A stretch of 64,000 nt of DNA from Escarpia spicata (lineage: Eukaryota; Annelida; Polychaeta; Sabellida; Siboglinidae): NCBI GenBank assembly GCA_963995525.1, contig OZ023209.1, forward strand, positions 17,774,807 through 17,838,806, in the 5' to 3' direction. Shown here one piece after another: positions 42,712 through 53,960 of this stretch. The position numbers were made by a program, and so were the translations under genes. How positions within the stretch are numbered: position 1 is the first letter of the stretch; each line of letters begins with the position of its first letter. The notes under the pieces were generated by a model that was not told where the DNA came from, ran no database searches, and saw only the letters and a program-made list of their open reading frames with translations.

Positions 42712-42918
42712 CACATAGTCATTCCAGTGATTGGCTGTGCATTGTGGGTAGCCGGCAACTTCATGATGTTGTGGCAGTTCGAGAACCGCGGTCGCCTGTG
42801 CACTCACGCCACAGAGGTGAACAGTCGCCTCGGAGCAGGCATTCTCATTGATCTCATCACTAGCATGTCACTTATCTTCTGGTGTTACGGGTATCCATCC
42901 ATCGCCTACCATACTATG
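42712..42918 (+). CDS. Gene 2, exon 4
   Basis: A 207-nt phase-0 exon, 69 residues: TM5 (I-P-V-I-G-C-A-L-W-V-A-G-N-F-M-M-L-W), a polar loop with C-T-H-A-T-E, then TM6 (I-L-I-D-L-I-T-S-M-S-L-I-F-W-C-Y-G-Y-P) and the end Y-H-T-M before GTGAGT. Shared with gene 1 exon 4 are G-C-x-L-W, G-N, the I-D-x-I helix and Y-G-Y-P. Unlike gene 1, the donor region is not amplified. Confidence 0.82.
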
Positions 42919-45900
42919 GTGAGTTGTCCTATATATGGACATGCCGTGTATATATATATATGTGTGATCCCGGCAGACCAAATGAGTGATATGTCGGGAT
43001 TTGAAATTTTGCGTGTGAGCCGTCTAAACACAGATTTGGTGATTTAAATGATTTTTAGGTTTTTATTGAAAAAAAATTCAACATCTTATTTAATCATTTC
43101 AGTATGAGACCCCACTACAGCGGGTTGCCGTATTACGACGCTTGAATATGACAACCCGCCAGAATGGGGATAGCATTGCAGCGGCTTATTCCATAACTAT
43201 TGAAATTAATGTTAACAGTAGCGACGCCTAACAACTATCTTTGGAATCGCACAAATGCCAGCTTCACGATGATGTAAAATTTATAGGGTCTTTGTATGCA
43301 AACATTTTAAAGATATTTTCAGTTTTTTATCGGATTGTCCGACGTGCTATCGTCGGCCATTGACACGCATCTATATCGCTGTGATGTTACGATAGCGCCT
43401 TTCTTTTGGAATAATTTGTTTTCGTAAAAACCAACAACGTGGTGAGTGATGATAGGGGAATTATTGCATAAATGGTTTCCTTCTCTTACGATAACTGACA
43501 TTAAATCTCATTCCAATGTGGGTGTTTCTTTCTAGTTTACAATATAGGTACTAGGTATGCCACGCATTTATGCTGCACTAACTTTGATTGAGCGCTTTGC
43601 CTTTAGCGTCTTTTATATCATGACATATAATTAGTGCAGCCGTGAATCCTGTGATGTGTCCGGGATTCACGTTATTAATCAATAATTATTTGTATAACTA
43701 CTGTGACAATTTACTGAATATTATATATTAGAAAATATTAGTACAACTACCAGTAGTCAACACTGAAATTTCAAAATTGTGGCATAGTTCTAGGTCATTC
43801 ATGTTTGTTCATGTTTCATCATGGCAAAAACGTTGATCTTGGGTTTACTGGTTTCTGTGTCAACTGTCGTTGTAATGGACATATCCACAATATTCCTTAA
43901 TAGTCTTGGTTTCACAATGTATGCAGTTTTCCTACTCAAAAATGTATATTTCTGTGAGAAACATGCTAAAACACCTACCCGGTATATGTGTTCCACCATC
44001 TTGAATATCCTGGTTTCCATGGCAACCAATCTCACAATTTGTGTACTTACAGCATTCTTTGATAAACCTAGTTAACTAATATATATATGTCACCCTGTTT
44101 CACTGAAAGCTCAAAAGAAATTAAGAATTCAGTGGGTGGCCAGAACCTCAGCAGTGAAATAATTAACATTTCCAGCCATCTTACACTAATTCTTAATAAT
44201 AAAAAATATGTTTTAATGCGATCTAAAGCGAGCCCTGTTGATAAATTTCCACAGAATTAGTCAAACAAAAGGAATTTTGTCAGTTTTCTTCGACGTAATT
44301 CACCTTGTTGCTCTGTGGTCACCACAATGTGTCATACCACTGGCAAGGCCATGACATTATGTCTCGTATACATTAGCCTATATTCGTACCAAGTGAACAG
44401 AAATAACTTGTATCCGACCAATACACAGCCACCCACTTATGATTTTTGTCTGCTAATGAGGTCAGTCCGGTGTCATGTGCGAGATGTCGCACTTAATTGG
44501 ATGATCGCCTATGCACAATTCTAGTTCCGCAGTACAAAATCAAAACAGGTAGCCATTTTTAGTTGTCAGTTCCAAGTTTGTAGTGTTTCCCAGAGAGTTT
44601 TTATTATACGTTTTAATAATAAGATAACTTCTATTGTGCCTAAATCCTTGGAAGCCAAGCTCAGAGACGCATTAATACAAAAGGATTGGTCAATCTCAAA
44701 ATCCATAAGCAGTATTCCAGTTATCAACAGATGGGTCAAGGCGCTAGGGAGCTATCGTGGATAAGCAAGGTTGTAAAGATAAGTTTTTAAATGACGACAG
44801 AATTTTGTAATATTTTCAACTGATCTAACACTAAGAGGGAGCATATTCCAAAAAGAGTTGGTGCAGCAACAGAAAAAGCCCTAGTTCCAATGTTAGTGTT
44901 GACTCTAGGAACAAAAAGTAGGTCAGAACTAGATGGTCGAAGCTGGACAAGTTTTCTGACAGGAGTAAGCAGTGAATGCAAATAAGATGGTTGCTTACTT
45001 GACAGTGCCTGGTATGTGATGGTACAGATCTTAAATGTTATATGATATTGTACAGGAAGCCAATGCAAAGACTTCAAAAGTGGTACAGAGCAAGAAAAAT
45101 GAGGAGATCTTGCTCTTGCTAGACAATTTTGGACATGCTGAAGTTTTGTGATATCCTTTCTAGCAATATTATAAAGGAGGGAATTGCAATAGTCAAGTCT
45201 ACTGCTAACAAGCGCTGTTGCAATAGTTCTAGCAACAGAAAATGACATATACCGGATTAAGATTACGAATATGATAAAAACAGCAGCGACACGTTTGAGA
45301 TATATTGTCGGAAATTGAAGTTACTACCAAAGATTACCCCTAGATTCCGCACCGAGGTTGCTGGCGTGATATACTGACAGTGACTGTGAATCGACCCGCG
45401 TAGCTGAAGATAGTGGATGAAGGGTAATACGTTCCGGGACATGTAACAGAAGAACTTGAGTTTTATATGCTCAGAAACTATGTAGACGTTGGTATCAAAC
45501 GGGCAGAGGCATTACGCGAGTACGTTATGCAGAAGCAAGACGACATCCTCAAAGGGAGTTTGATTGCCACGCCTTCAATATGTCAGTAAAAATGCAACAC
45601 TTTAATAGCTGTTTTGTCGGATTTTGTAAGTATCGGTATAATGATATCACTAGTTATTAATTATTAGTTAATCAACAGATATCTAGTGTATCATGGCTCT
45701 ATAACATACTTACTGTGTCATACACTCAGTATTTTGTGCTATACATGTGCTTATATAAAACCTTCACAGTAATTTTGTGTTATCATTTTGTTTACACATA
45801 CAGGCATAATGTGGCATAATGTGATACATTTTGTTGCAGCACATTTTTACTTCCAGTGTATCATTGCAACATAGCATACAGACTGTGTGCCAAATTTGAA

Positions 45901-46157
45901 TGTCATGCATGCACTATTTCCACGCAATCCATTTTTCGGAATTCGTCCGGGGGTGTGGATCTTGGGGTAGTCAAATTGTAAAATGGCACTTATCTCGGTC
46001 AGTTTTGCACGTGTGGGGCTGACATTTTATGTGCGGTCTAGCTGGTCCATTGGTGTGGTTAGAAAATTATTTTTTTCTAAATTTCTTGGGGGTCACATAC
46101 ACACGACTGCCTTTTTCCCGTGCAAACTTTATTGAGTAGTGCTTACTGTGTGTTCAG
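42919..46157. other. Gene 2 intron 4
   Basis: Contains the LINE remnant at 44605-45250. Short open frames at 43799-44075 have no splice support or match. The rest is AT-rich with no repeat array. Acceptor GTGTTCAG at 46157. Confidence 0.5.
44605..45250 (-). pseudogene. 3' end of a CR1/L2-type LINE
   Basis: On the minus strand (45248 down to about 44790) the translation carries the C-terminal RT region R-L-D-Y-C-N-S-L-L-Y-N, then K-L-Q-H-V-Q-N, then L-H-W-L-P-V, an order typical of CR1/L2/Crack-like LINEs. A 3' UTR with CCTTGGAAGCCAAGCTCAGA (plus strand, about 44647) follows and ends in an AAT-rich tail near 44610. Strongly 5'-truncated. Confidence 0.8.
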
Positions 46158-46307
46158 AGAACAACTGGCTTCAAAGCTGACGCAATCCACATCCACCTAG
46201 TGAAGACACTTGCAGCTCTTGCCTTTATCAACGCACTCCACGGAATAGCTTGTCTGCGCTTCTTTGATGACGACGACAGACAACCATTCCTCTTTGGACA
46301 GATTGTG
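46158..46307 (+). CDS. Gene 2, exon 5
   Basis: A 150-nt phase-0 exon between GTGTTCAG and GTAGGT, 50 residues. R-T-T-G-F-K-A-D-A-I-H leads into TM7 (H-L-V-K-T-L-A-A-L-A-F-I-N-A-L-H-G-I-A), an acidic loop (D-D-D-D-R) and the start of TM8. It is the same length as exon 5 of gene 1. Confidence 0.82.
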
Positions 46308-47092
46308 GTAGGTCTGTGGTGATTACCTTATGCTCGCTCATAGCACAAAACTCCAAAGGCATCTGTTATAATCATTATAGTATATCGATCTTAAATATTT
46401 CCCTTTGACCGTTTAATTTCTGCTGTTGCCAATTACAGCATTGCATGCAGCAGATAATAATCGCAATGACTTTCAAAATAGTAAATCCATGAGAGACACT
46501 GCTATGCTCGATGATTGTTGACAGTAGGTCGGTAGATAAAAAAAATTACAAAATGAAATTGAAAGGGCATATTTGCAAGTGTTGTTATTTTGTAGCCCTG
46601 GCAGCTCTGCTGGTTTGTTTTGTCAACTATTGATACTTCAGTATGCTGTCGGTGGTTACTATTGGTAATTAGTATACTATCGATGGTACACTACCATCAC
46701 GACTATTGTGATGCATTGTAAGTTTGGTGTGTTGCTATAACAGGCCCTTAGCCAGAAATATTTTTTACCAGTCTTGAATTAATCAAAAGTGTGCTTTTTA
46801 GTTCTCGGACGGCTGGCATGGAAGTCAATCACGTCATTCACAGCCATTATTGGCCAGTTTAATTGTTCAGTAACAAACCAGTGTCATTTCAGCCATTTAT
46901 TTAATTAATACTGATCCATGTGAGTCCCTAGACTTGGAACTATTAGTTAATCTAGTGACCAACTGGCTTCCACTTGTCTTATGTAATTACCCGCTTTGGC
47001 CAGTCATCTGCCAGTTTGGAAGACAGGCACATGGTTCTCTGGCTAAACCCCTGTCAGCTATACTCTACTGACCAGTGTATGTTTTCTTACAG
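46308..47092. other. Gene 2 intron 5
   Basis: Carries MITE family A copy 4 (46741-47053), which ends only 39 bp before the exon 6 acceptor TTTTCTTACAG. No tandem array, in contrast to intron 5 of gene 1. Confidence 0.6.
46741..47053 (+). mobile_element. MITE family A, copy 4
   Basis: A 313-bp copy from CAGGCCCTTAGCCAGA to TCTCTGGCTAAACCCCTG, somewhat shortened inside relative to the 370-bp copies. It is the closest of the four to an exon. Confidence 0.8.
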
Positions 47093-47311
47093 ACCTACGT
47101 CCTTCTGATTCCTCTCCTTGTTGGTCAGACAAATGTTCTTGACCGCCGGGCAGTCATGTTTGCCTACACAGTGCTCTTCATTCTCATTCTGAACGCGGCT
47201 AATGCCTACTTCTACCGTGGCTGGCATTACAACCGACGCTGCCCCAGCATGAACAAAGACCAGAAAGAGCAGCAGAGAGAACAACAGGGGGGGAGACAGA
47301 AATTATCTTAA
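47093..47311 (+). CDS. Gene 2, exon 6 with stop codon
   Basis: Terminal exon of 219 nt, 72 residues. T-Y-V-L-L-I-P-L-L-V-G-Q ends TM8. TM9 is A-V-M-F-A-Y-T-V-L-F-I-L-I-L-N-A-A-N-A-Y, followed by a short Gln/Arg/Lys-rich tail (K-E-Q-Q-R-E-Q-Q). The tail is 60 residues shorter than that of gene 1 and lacks its cysteine cluster. Confidence 0.82.
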   Translation, partial: TYVLLIPLLVGQTNVLDRRAVMFAYTVLFILILNAANAYFYRGWHYNRRCPSMNKDQKEQQREQQGGRQKLS

Positions 47312-47564
47312 CTGCTGCTTACGGTAACCCTAGAAGTATAGAATTACAAATCACCATCTCTTGTTTTCTAATAGTTTGCCTAGAGTTAACTATTATGTTA
47401 ATTTTTGATATAAGCGAGAACAGCAAACGTTATGAACTGATGACGTTTTTTAAGTTTAAATTGTCCACTTGTTGATGTCAATGTTTCATAGTCCTGCTGA
47501 CCTTATTCAGAGACTATAAATTAACATAGTAATGAAACTTCGTTGGAACTTGGCGTGGTTGCAC

Positions 47565-47570
47565 AATAAA
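47565..47570 (+). terminator. Polyadenylation signal of gene 2
   Basis: AATAAA in GCACAATAAAAAAAAC, 254 bp after the stop codon. It is the first canonical signal downstream. Confidence 0.6.
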
Positions 47571-47950
47571 AAAAACATTGTTTTTTTTCACAGACAGCAC
47601 AACATGTCGACTTAGAATAGTGTTTTGTAGGAAATTATTTGCAAAGGCACTACTTTGTTTGTGTATGAGAGATAACAGTCGAGAATGTGACACTTTCTAA
47701 TGTGATTTTACCAGACCAACGTTGCCTTTAAATATATTTGTAAATGTTTGCTTTCTTTTAATCAGTCATGTCTTAGGCAATTTCATCAGCCTGTTGTCTG
47801 CAGGGTATGAAATGCTGCAATGGTCTTTGAAGTGGAGTGGATGTTTTGTTCTCTAGGTACACAAATCTATACCGGTGAAGATGAAAAGAATGAAATGTCC
47901 ATGCTATGACGGTGTTTCGAAACAATTCCAATGGGAGGTGATCTCACGGC

Positions 47951-47980
47951 GTGACGTCATCAATGCAAGAACCAATCAGC
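47951..47980. promoter_or_regulatory. CRE-like and CCAAT motifs
   Basis: GTGACGTCAT (a consensus CRE) lies 10 bp before ACCAATCAGC (CCAAT box). Such pairs occur in promoters, but no transcript start is evident here. Could be chance. Confidence 0.2.
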
Positions 47981-48414
47981 CTAAACGTTTGGTTGTACTC
48001 GTGATACCACATAATATACCACTTGCTATGCACAGACGAACTAGGCGTTCATGTTCCGGCGTGGCCAAATCAACGCGTATGTTTTATAAACATTCTTAGT
48101 AAGATATTCTGCTATAGTAGAACGTATTCTACGCAACGTGCATGACTGCGCGTTCTGTTAGTGATCCATCTTGCCGAGTTAACTGCTGTTGCGAGTGTGT
48201 TCCAAAATGTTCAGGTCTACGTTTGGTTGGAACGCACTTAGTGCGTTGCTTCAATTGGTAAAATGAGAAGCGAATCAGATGGTGAATCTCCAGTTTCTAC
48301 AATGACGGCTGTCACTCAAGCTTGTACAGAACCAATCAAACTTTCTTGTTGAAGTTTTATAGTTTATTTCTTGTACATATGTATATAAAACGAGAATGAA
48401 AAAGAGAGACATGT

Positions 48415-48665
48415 TTACATCTGGTCGAGTCGACGACGAAGACGAGGCTCTCGTGCCGACATTTTGGACTGTAGAAGCTGGCACATTTGAGTGCTGCAGT
48501 AGCTATCGTTGTCGTCCCATTCTGGAGACATGATGTGATTTCTGTGTGCAATAAATGATGCTAGTTGCTGTGTTTTCTGTCGTGCTGTTTGTTCCGTGAT
48601 ATTATTTGGCGTCACAGATTCGGAGACATGACTATTGTTATGTTCTCTTGCCGGTACTACCTGTT
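48415..48665 (-). CDS. Possible terminal exon of an unknown minus-strand gene
   Basis: On the minus strand an acceptor-like AAACACAAACAG is followed by an open frame of about 80 residues (starting V-V-P-A-R-E-H-N-N-S-H) to a stop at 48415, with AATAAA at 48368-48363. It is hydrophilic and Gln/Arg-rich and matches nothing I know. The acceptor has a poor pyrimidine tract and no partner exon is visible, so this may be chance. Confidence 0.2.
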
Positions 48666-50689
48666 TGTGTTCTTTTAAGAAAATGTATGATAAAATGAAT
48701 AGTTTGCAATCAGAATTATTTTTCATATTTTGTTACCGAATTCTGGAACAATCTAGGTGAGCCAAATAAATACTGTTGTAATTTTTATTGTCAGTTCTGT
48801 AAATTAATCACGTGGTCGGCTGGATTGTCGGTCCTATTGTGCGTCATAATCAAATTCGTTTTACTTATGCCTGGCATACAAGGTGAAAACAAGGGTTCTC
48901 CACCTCTTTCTGTCTGCAGCTTGCCTTGCATCATGGCCCCAACTTAGATGATGTTTTTGGGCCGAAGGTTCAACGGACTTATGCCGTCACTCTGCGTGTG
49001 CCGTTAGCTGCCATAACTCGGAAACCGTTCAGCAACTTTTTCTCAAATTTTGCTTAGACATATCTTAGGTACTGCCACTATGCACGAGAAATCTGTATTT
49101 GATTTAATCATTACCCCCTCCAGGGCTCCCCAAACTGGTAAATTTTCACATTTTGCCTATTTAAAAAAAAACTCTTCAGTAACCTTTTCTTTGATTCTGC
49201 ATAGACATTTCATGTGGCAGTGCCACTATACACAATAAATCTGTATTTGATTGAATCATTCTCAGGGCCCCCAAATGTAAAATGTTCACGCCTATTTATC
49301 AACTGTACTGGCAGAACCTGGGCAGTTGTAAGCCTGTGCATTGCACTAGCCTAGGCTCACTGCCTACCATTGTTCTAGTGTCAAAGAGAAAGCCTCCATG
49401 TGGGCTATGACTAATGTGTAATGGGAATGCCTACTGCACCGACCGAACCTGGTCAGGCAAGTTTATGATACTGACTTGTGTGTGTGCAGTCTGAATTAAC
49501 ACATTAGACCCTGGCCAGTTAAATTGGCATGCATCCCTGTTTCCCATGCTGCTAGCTGCCACCGATTTCAACATTTCTTGGTGCCTGCAGGTTTCTTCAA
49601 AACTATTGATTTTTTTAATTGCAAGGTGTGTTTATTTTGACGTTCATATAATTATCTTTAAAATGGTGTGACTGGTGTCTATTGGTTAAAGATATATGTT
49701 GTCATCAGTAGGTGACAAACATAAAAAACTGATATTCTGGATAACTTTATAAAGTGAAATATCATACACTTTATTAACATCAAATGCATTCCACTGTTCT
49801 ATTTACACTTGCCATGCCTGGTGTAGACTGTAAATCAGTTAATTTTGTATCAATATAGACAGGAAACACAACTTTGTAAGACTTCTATCTTGGCTGTTGT
49901 CATTCTACATGTGGCCTCTGTGTCACGTCGATGTATGTGTTGACATTGTGATCACTGGTATTTTGACACCTGAAACAACCCAATTTCAACCATCAGAAAA
50001 GTTGATTTGTTATAATAAAATACCTAATTTTCATATAACAACACATAATCAACAGTGCCGTGCTCAAATGTTTTATTTCCAGATGTAAGTAGTATAGAGG
50101 GGTTTTCTAAACCTCACTAGAGGGGTGGCGGTGGTCCCATGGAGAAATTCTAAGATGGCGCTTGTCTCAGGTATCTATTTGTGTGTGTAGTCACGTGAGT
50201 GAATATAGTGCCACCTGGTGGAGTGTATGTGAAGTAGTGCCTCGTGCTGAGAATTGTGTTATGTGGGGTAATTAAGGGTGATGAAGGAGTAATGAGGGAA
50301 TGGACGTATTGTATGTATGACGTGTGTAAGTATGATTTCTATGCACTATCGTGTATAAACCAACAAGACGATATATTTCAAAGTTGAAAATCAGTACAAG
50401 TCATGTCGGCTAGTAGACCTCTTGAAATTGGGCAGATGAAAACAAGCAACAATTGGAAAGTACAGAAACCCCGTCACATGCTGCGTCGCGGATGTCGTCA
50501 GCCATTAAAAAACACATGGCCGTGTGGAAGAGATAAGTGGCGTCTCGCAGATCCGCTTCGTCTGTACGAGGTTCAGTCGGTTGGAATACAGTAGTGGTGT
50601 AACCAGTCACCATGTTGTCTGACATTACGAGGTACAGCTGGTTGCAAGTTTCTGGCGTGTGTGTAACATGCGCACGTTTCCAATTGTTA

Positions 50690-50910
50690 CACCGTCAGGA
50701 AGAACATTTTTGGTTGGACGATGATGAACTCCGTTTTGTCATCATTGAGTTTTAATATGTTGGTTTTCATCCACTGGCGGATACTGGCGACACAGAGTTC
50801 TATTTTCGTGATGGCAATGCCGGGTGAAATATTATCGCTCAGGCTAAATTCTTGTAAAAGTTGGATGTCATCTGCGTATAGATGGTAGTTGAGTAGCGAC
50901 GCGAGAAGAG

Positions 50911-50944
<34 letters not shown>

Positions 50945-51400
50945 TGAACAGTAATGGTCCAAGAACTGACCCCTGCGGGACACCGCAAGTCATTATGTGA
51001 GGTTTAGACTGCTCACCGGCAATCAACACTGTGTATTGTCTGTGTTGCAAGTAGGCAGCGAACCATGACAAACAGTGATCGTTGACGCCGATGATGTTGC
51101 TCAGTGTGTTTAAAATAATGGCATGGTCAATTATCAAATGCTGCGCTCAGATCAGTTAGCAGCAGCACCACTCCTTTGCGTTCGTCCATGCACCGAATCA
51201 CATTGTCATGCACGTACAGCGCAGTTTCAGTACTACAGTCCTGTCAGTAGGCTGATTGCAACGGCATATACAGGTTGACTTCACGCATGTGTGCAATCAA
51301 CCGGTTTGCCACAATCATCTCAACTAACTTTGATAAAAAGCACATGTTAGAAATAGGCCGATAGCTTTTCAAAAATTCACTATCAAGACTTGCCTTTTTA
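50690..51400 (-). pseudogene. LINE reverse-transcriptase remnant with (AT)n expansion
   Basis: On the minus strand, in shifting frames, the order is S-Y-R-P-I-S-N near 51360, D-L-S-A-A-F-D near 51140, G-V-P-Q-G-S-V-L-G-P-L-L-F near 50960, and Y-A-D-D with flanking L-Y-A-D-D-I-Q near 50865. W-M-K-T-N-I-L-K-L-N-D-D-K-T-E near 50740 follows. These are RT palm motifs in CR1/L2-like order. A run of TA dinucleotides (50913-50943) is expanded just after the P-L-L-F motif. The remnant stops where the hairpin array begins at about 51400. Confidence 0.75.
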
Positions 51401-53960
51401 AAGATATGGCTCACGTATGAAAACCATGCGCATGCACTTATAGACTACCGTAACTTTAGAAAAGTGATACTAAATTCACAACTCACGTAACCGGAAATAA
51501 AAGCATGCGCACGCGCAGAATGAGTGCCGTACTTTTAGAACCGAGTGCTAAAGGTACGGCAAATTAACTGCCGTACTTTTAAAACCGAGCGCTAAAGATA
51601 TGGCTCACGTATGAAAATCATGCGCATGCGCATATAGACTACCGTAACTTTAGACAAGTGATACTAAAATCACAACTCACGTAACCGGAAATAAAAGCAT
51701 GCGCACGCGCAGAATGAGTGCCGTACTTTTAGAACCGAGTGCTAAAGGTATGGCAGTATGAGTGCCGTACTTTTAGAACCGAGTGCTAAAGGTACGGCAG
51801 TATGAGTGCCGTACTTTTAGAACCGAAGGCTAAGATACAGCTTACGCCTACGCATCAACATGCACGCGCTGAAAAACTCACGTACTTTTAGAAACGAGTG
51901 CTAAAGATACGGCAATTTAACTACCGTACTTCCAGAACCGTCCGCTAAAGATACGGCTCACGTATGAAAATCATGCGCATGCGCATATCAACTGCCGTAA
52001 ATTTATAAAAGTGGTGCAAAAAATACTACATATGTAACCAGAAATAAAAGCACGCGCACGCGCGGAATAAGTGCCGTACTTTTAGAACAGAGTGCTAAAG
52101 GTACGGCAGTATGATTGTCGTACTTTTAGAACAAGGGCTAAGATACAGCCTTACGCCTATGCATCAACATGCACGCGCAGTAAAACTCACGTACTTTTAG
52201 TAACGAGTGCTAAAGATACGCAGGTTAACTGCCATACTTCTAGAAGCGTGCGCTAAAGATACGGCTCACAAATGAAAGTCAAGCGCATATCGACTGCCGT
52301 ACCACAAAAACGCACGTACTTTTACAAACGAGTGCTAAAGATACGACAATTTAACTGCCGTACTTCTAAAACCGAGCGCTAAAGATACGGCTCACGTATG
52401 AAAATCATACGTATGCGCATATCGACTGCCGTAACTTTAGACAAGTGATGCTAAAAATACAACTCACGTAGCCGGAAATAAAAGCATGGGCACGCGCAGA
52501 ATGAGTGCCGTACTTTTAGAACCGAGTACTAAAGGTACGGCAGTGTGAGTGCCGTACGTTTAGAACCGAGTGCTATAGGTACGGTAGTATGATTGCCGTA
52601 CTTTTAGAACCGAGTGCTAAAGGTACGGCAGTATGGGTGTCGTACTTTTAGAACCGATGGATAAGATGCTTATGCCTATGCAGCAACATGCAAAAAAACT
52701 CACGTACTATTAGAAACGAGTGCTAAAGATACGCTATTTAATTGCCGCACTTCTAGAACCGTGCGCTAAAGATACGGCTCACATATGAAAATCACGAGCA
52801 TATCGACTGCCGTACTATAAAAACTCACGTACTTTTTGAAACGATTGCTAAAAATACGGCAATTTAACTGCCGTACTTCTAGAACCGAGCGCTAAAGTTA
52901 TGAAAATCATGCGCATGCGCATATTGACTGCCGTACCTTTAAAAATGTGATGCTAGAAATACAACTCACGTAACCGGAAATAAAAGCATGCGCTCGCGCA
53001 GAATGAGTGCAGTACTTTTAGAACCGAGTGCTATAGGTACGGCAATATGAGTACCATACTTTTCGCACCGAGTGCTAAAGGTACAATAGTATTAGTGCCG
53101 TATTTTTAGAGCCGAGGGCTAAGATACAGCTTACGCCTATGCATCATCATGCACGCGCACAAAAACTCACGTACTTTTAGAAACGAGTGCTAAAGATACG
53201 ACAATTTGACTGTCGTACTTCTAAAACCGTACCCTAAAGATACGGCAATTTGACTGTCGTACTTCTAGAACCGTACCCTAAAGATACGGCTCACATATGA
53301 AAATCACGCGCATATCGACTGCCGTACCAAAATAAACTCACGTACTTTTAGAAACAAGTGCTAAAGATATTGCAATTTAACTGCAATACTTCTAGAAACG
53401 TGCGCTAAAGGTACGGCTCACACATCAAAATCACGCGCATATCGACTGCCTTACCAAAAAAACTCACATACTTTTAGAAACGAGTGCTAAAGATAAGGCA
53501 ATTTAACTGCCGTACTTCTAGAACCGAGCGCTAAAGATACGGCTCACGTATGAAAATCATGCGCATGCGCATATCGACTGCAGTACTTTCACACAAGTGA
53601 TGGTAACAACACAACTCCCGTAACCGGAAATAAAAACATGCGCACGCACAGAATGAGGGCTGTACTTTTAGAACCGAGGGCTGAGGTACTGCTTACGCGT
53701 ATCCATCAACATGAACGTGCAGAAAAAGTCACGTAGGTTTAGAAACGATTGCTAATGATAGGCATGTTAACTGCCGTACTTCTAGAACCGTGCGCTAAGG
53801 ATACGACTCATCAATGAAAATCACGCGCATATCGACTTCCGTACCAAAAAAACTCACGTACTTTTAGAACCAAGCGCTAAAGATACGGCTCATGTGAGAC
53901 TGTCCTGGGAGGAACTGTGAGACGAGCGCTAAAGATACGGCTCATGTGAGATTGCCCTGG
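51400..53960. repeat. Complex array of hairpin-forming units
   Basis: A repeated module reads TGCCGTACTTTTAG, then AACCGAGTG, then CTAAAGGTACGGCA: 14-base arms (one mismatch) round a 9-base loop. Modules are interspersed with further repeated blocks containing AACCGGAAATAAAAGCATGC, ATGCGCATGCGCATA and TTACGCCTATGCATCAACATG-type sequence. A larger cycle of several hundred bp recurs (CTCACGTATGAAAATCATGC near 51607, 51959, 52391 and 53546). No coding frame. Confidence 0.85.

Larger units (their letters stand above)
47571..50689. other. Intergenic, largely without recognised features
   Basis: Holds a CRE/CCAAT motif pair near 47951-47980, a possible minus-strand exon at 48415-48665 and two diverged copies of a ~170-bp unit at about 49030-49280 (shared AATCTGTATTTGATT). 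Otherwise plain AT-rich sequence. Confidence 0.4.

Noticed and set aside
43799..44075. Overlapping short hydrophobic frames on both strands
   Set aside because: No splice partners, no match, inside a gene 2 intron; likely chance in AT-rich DNA.
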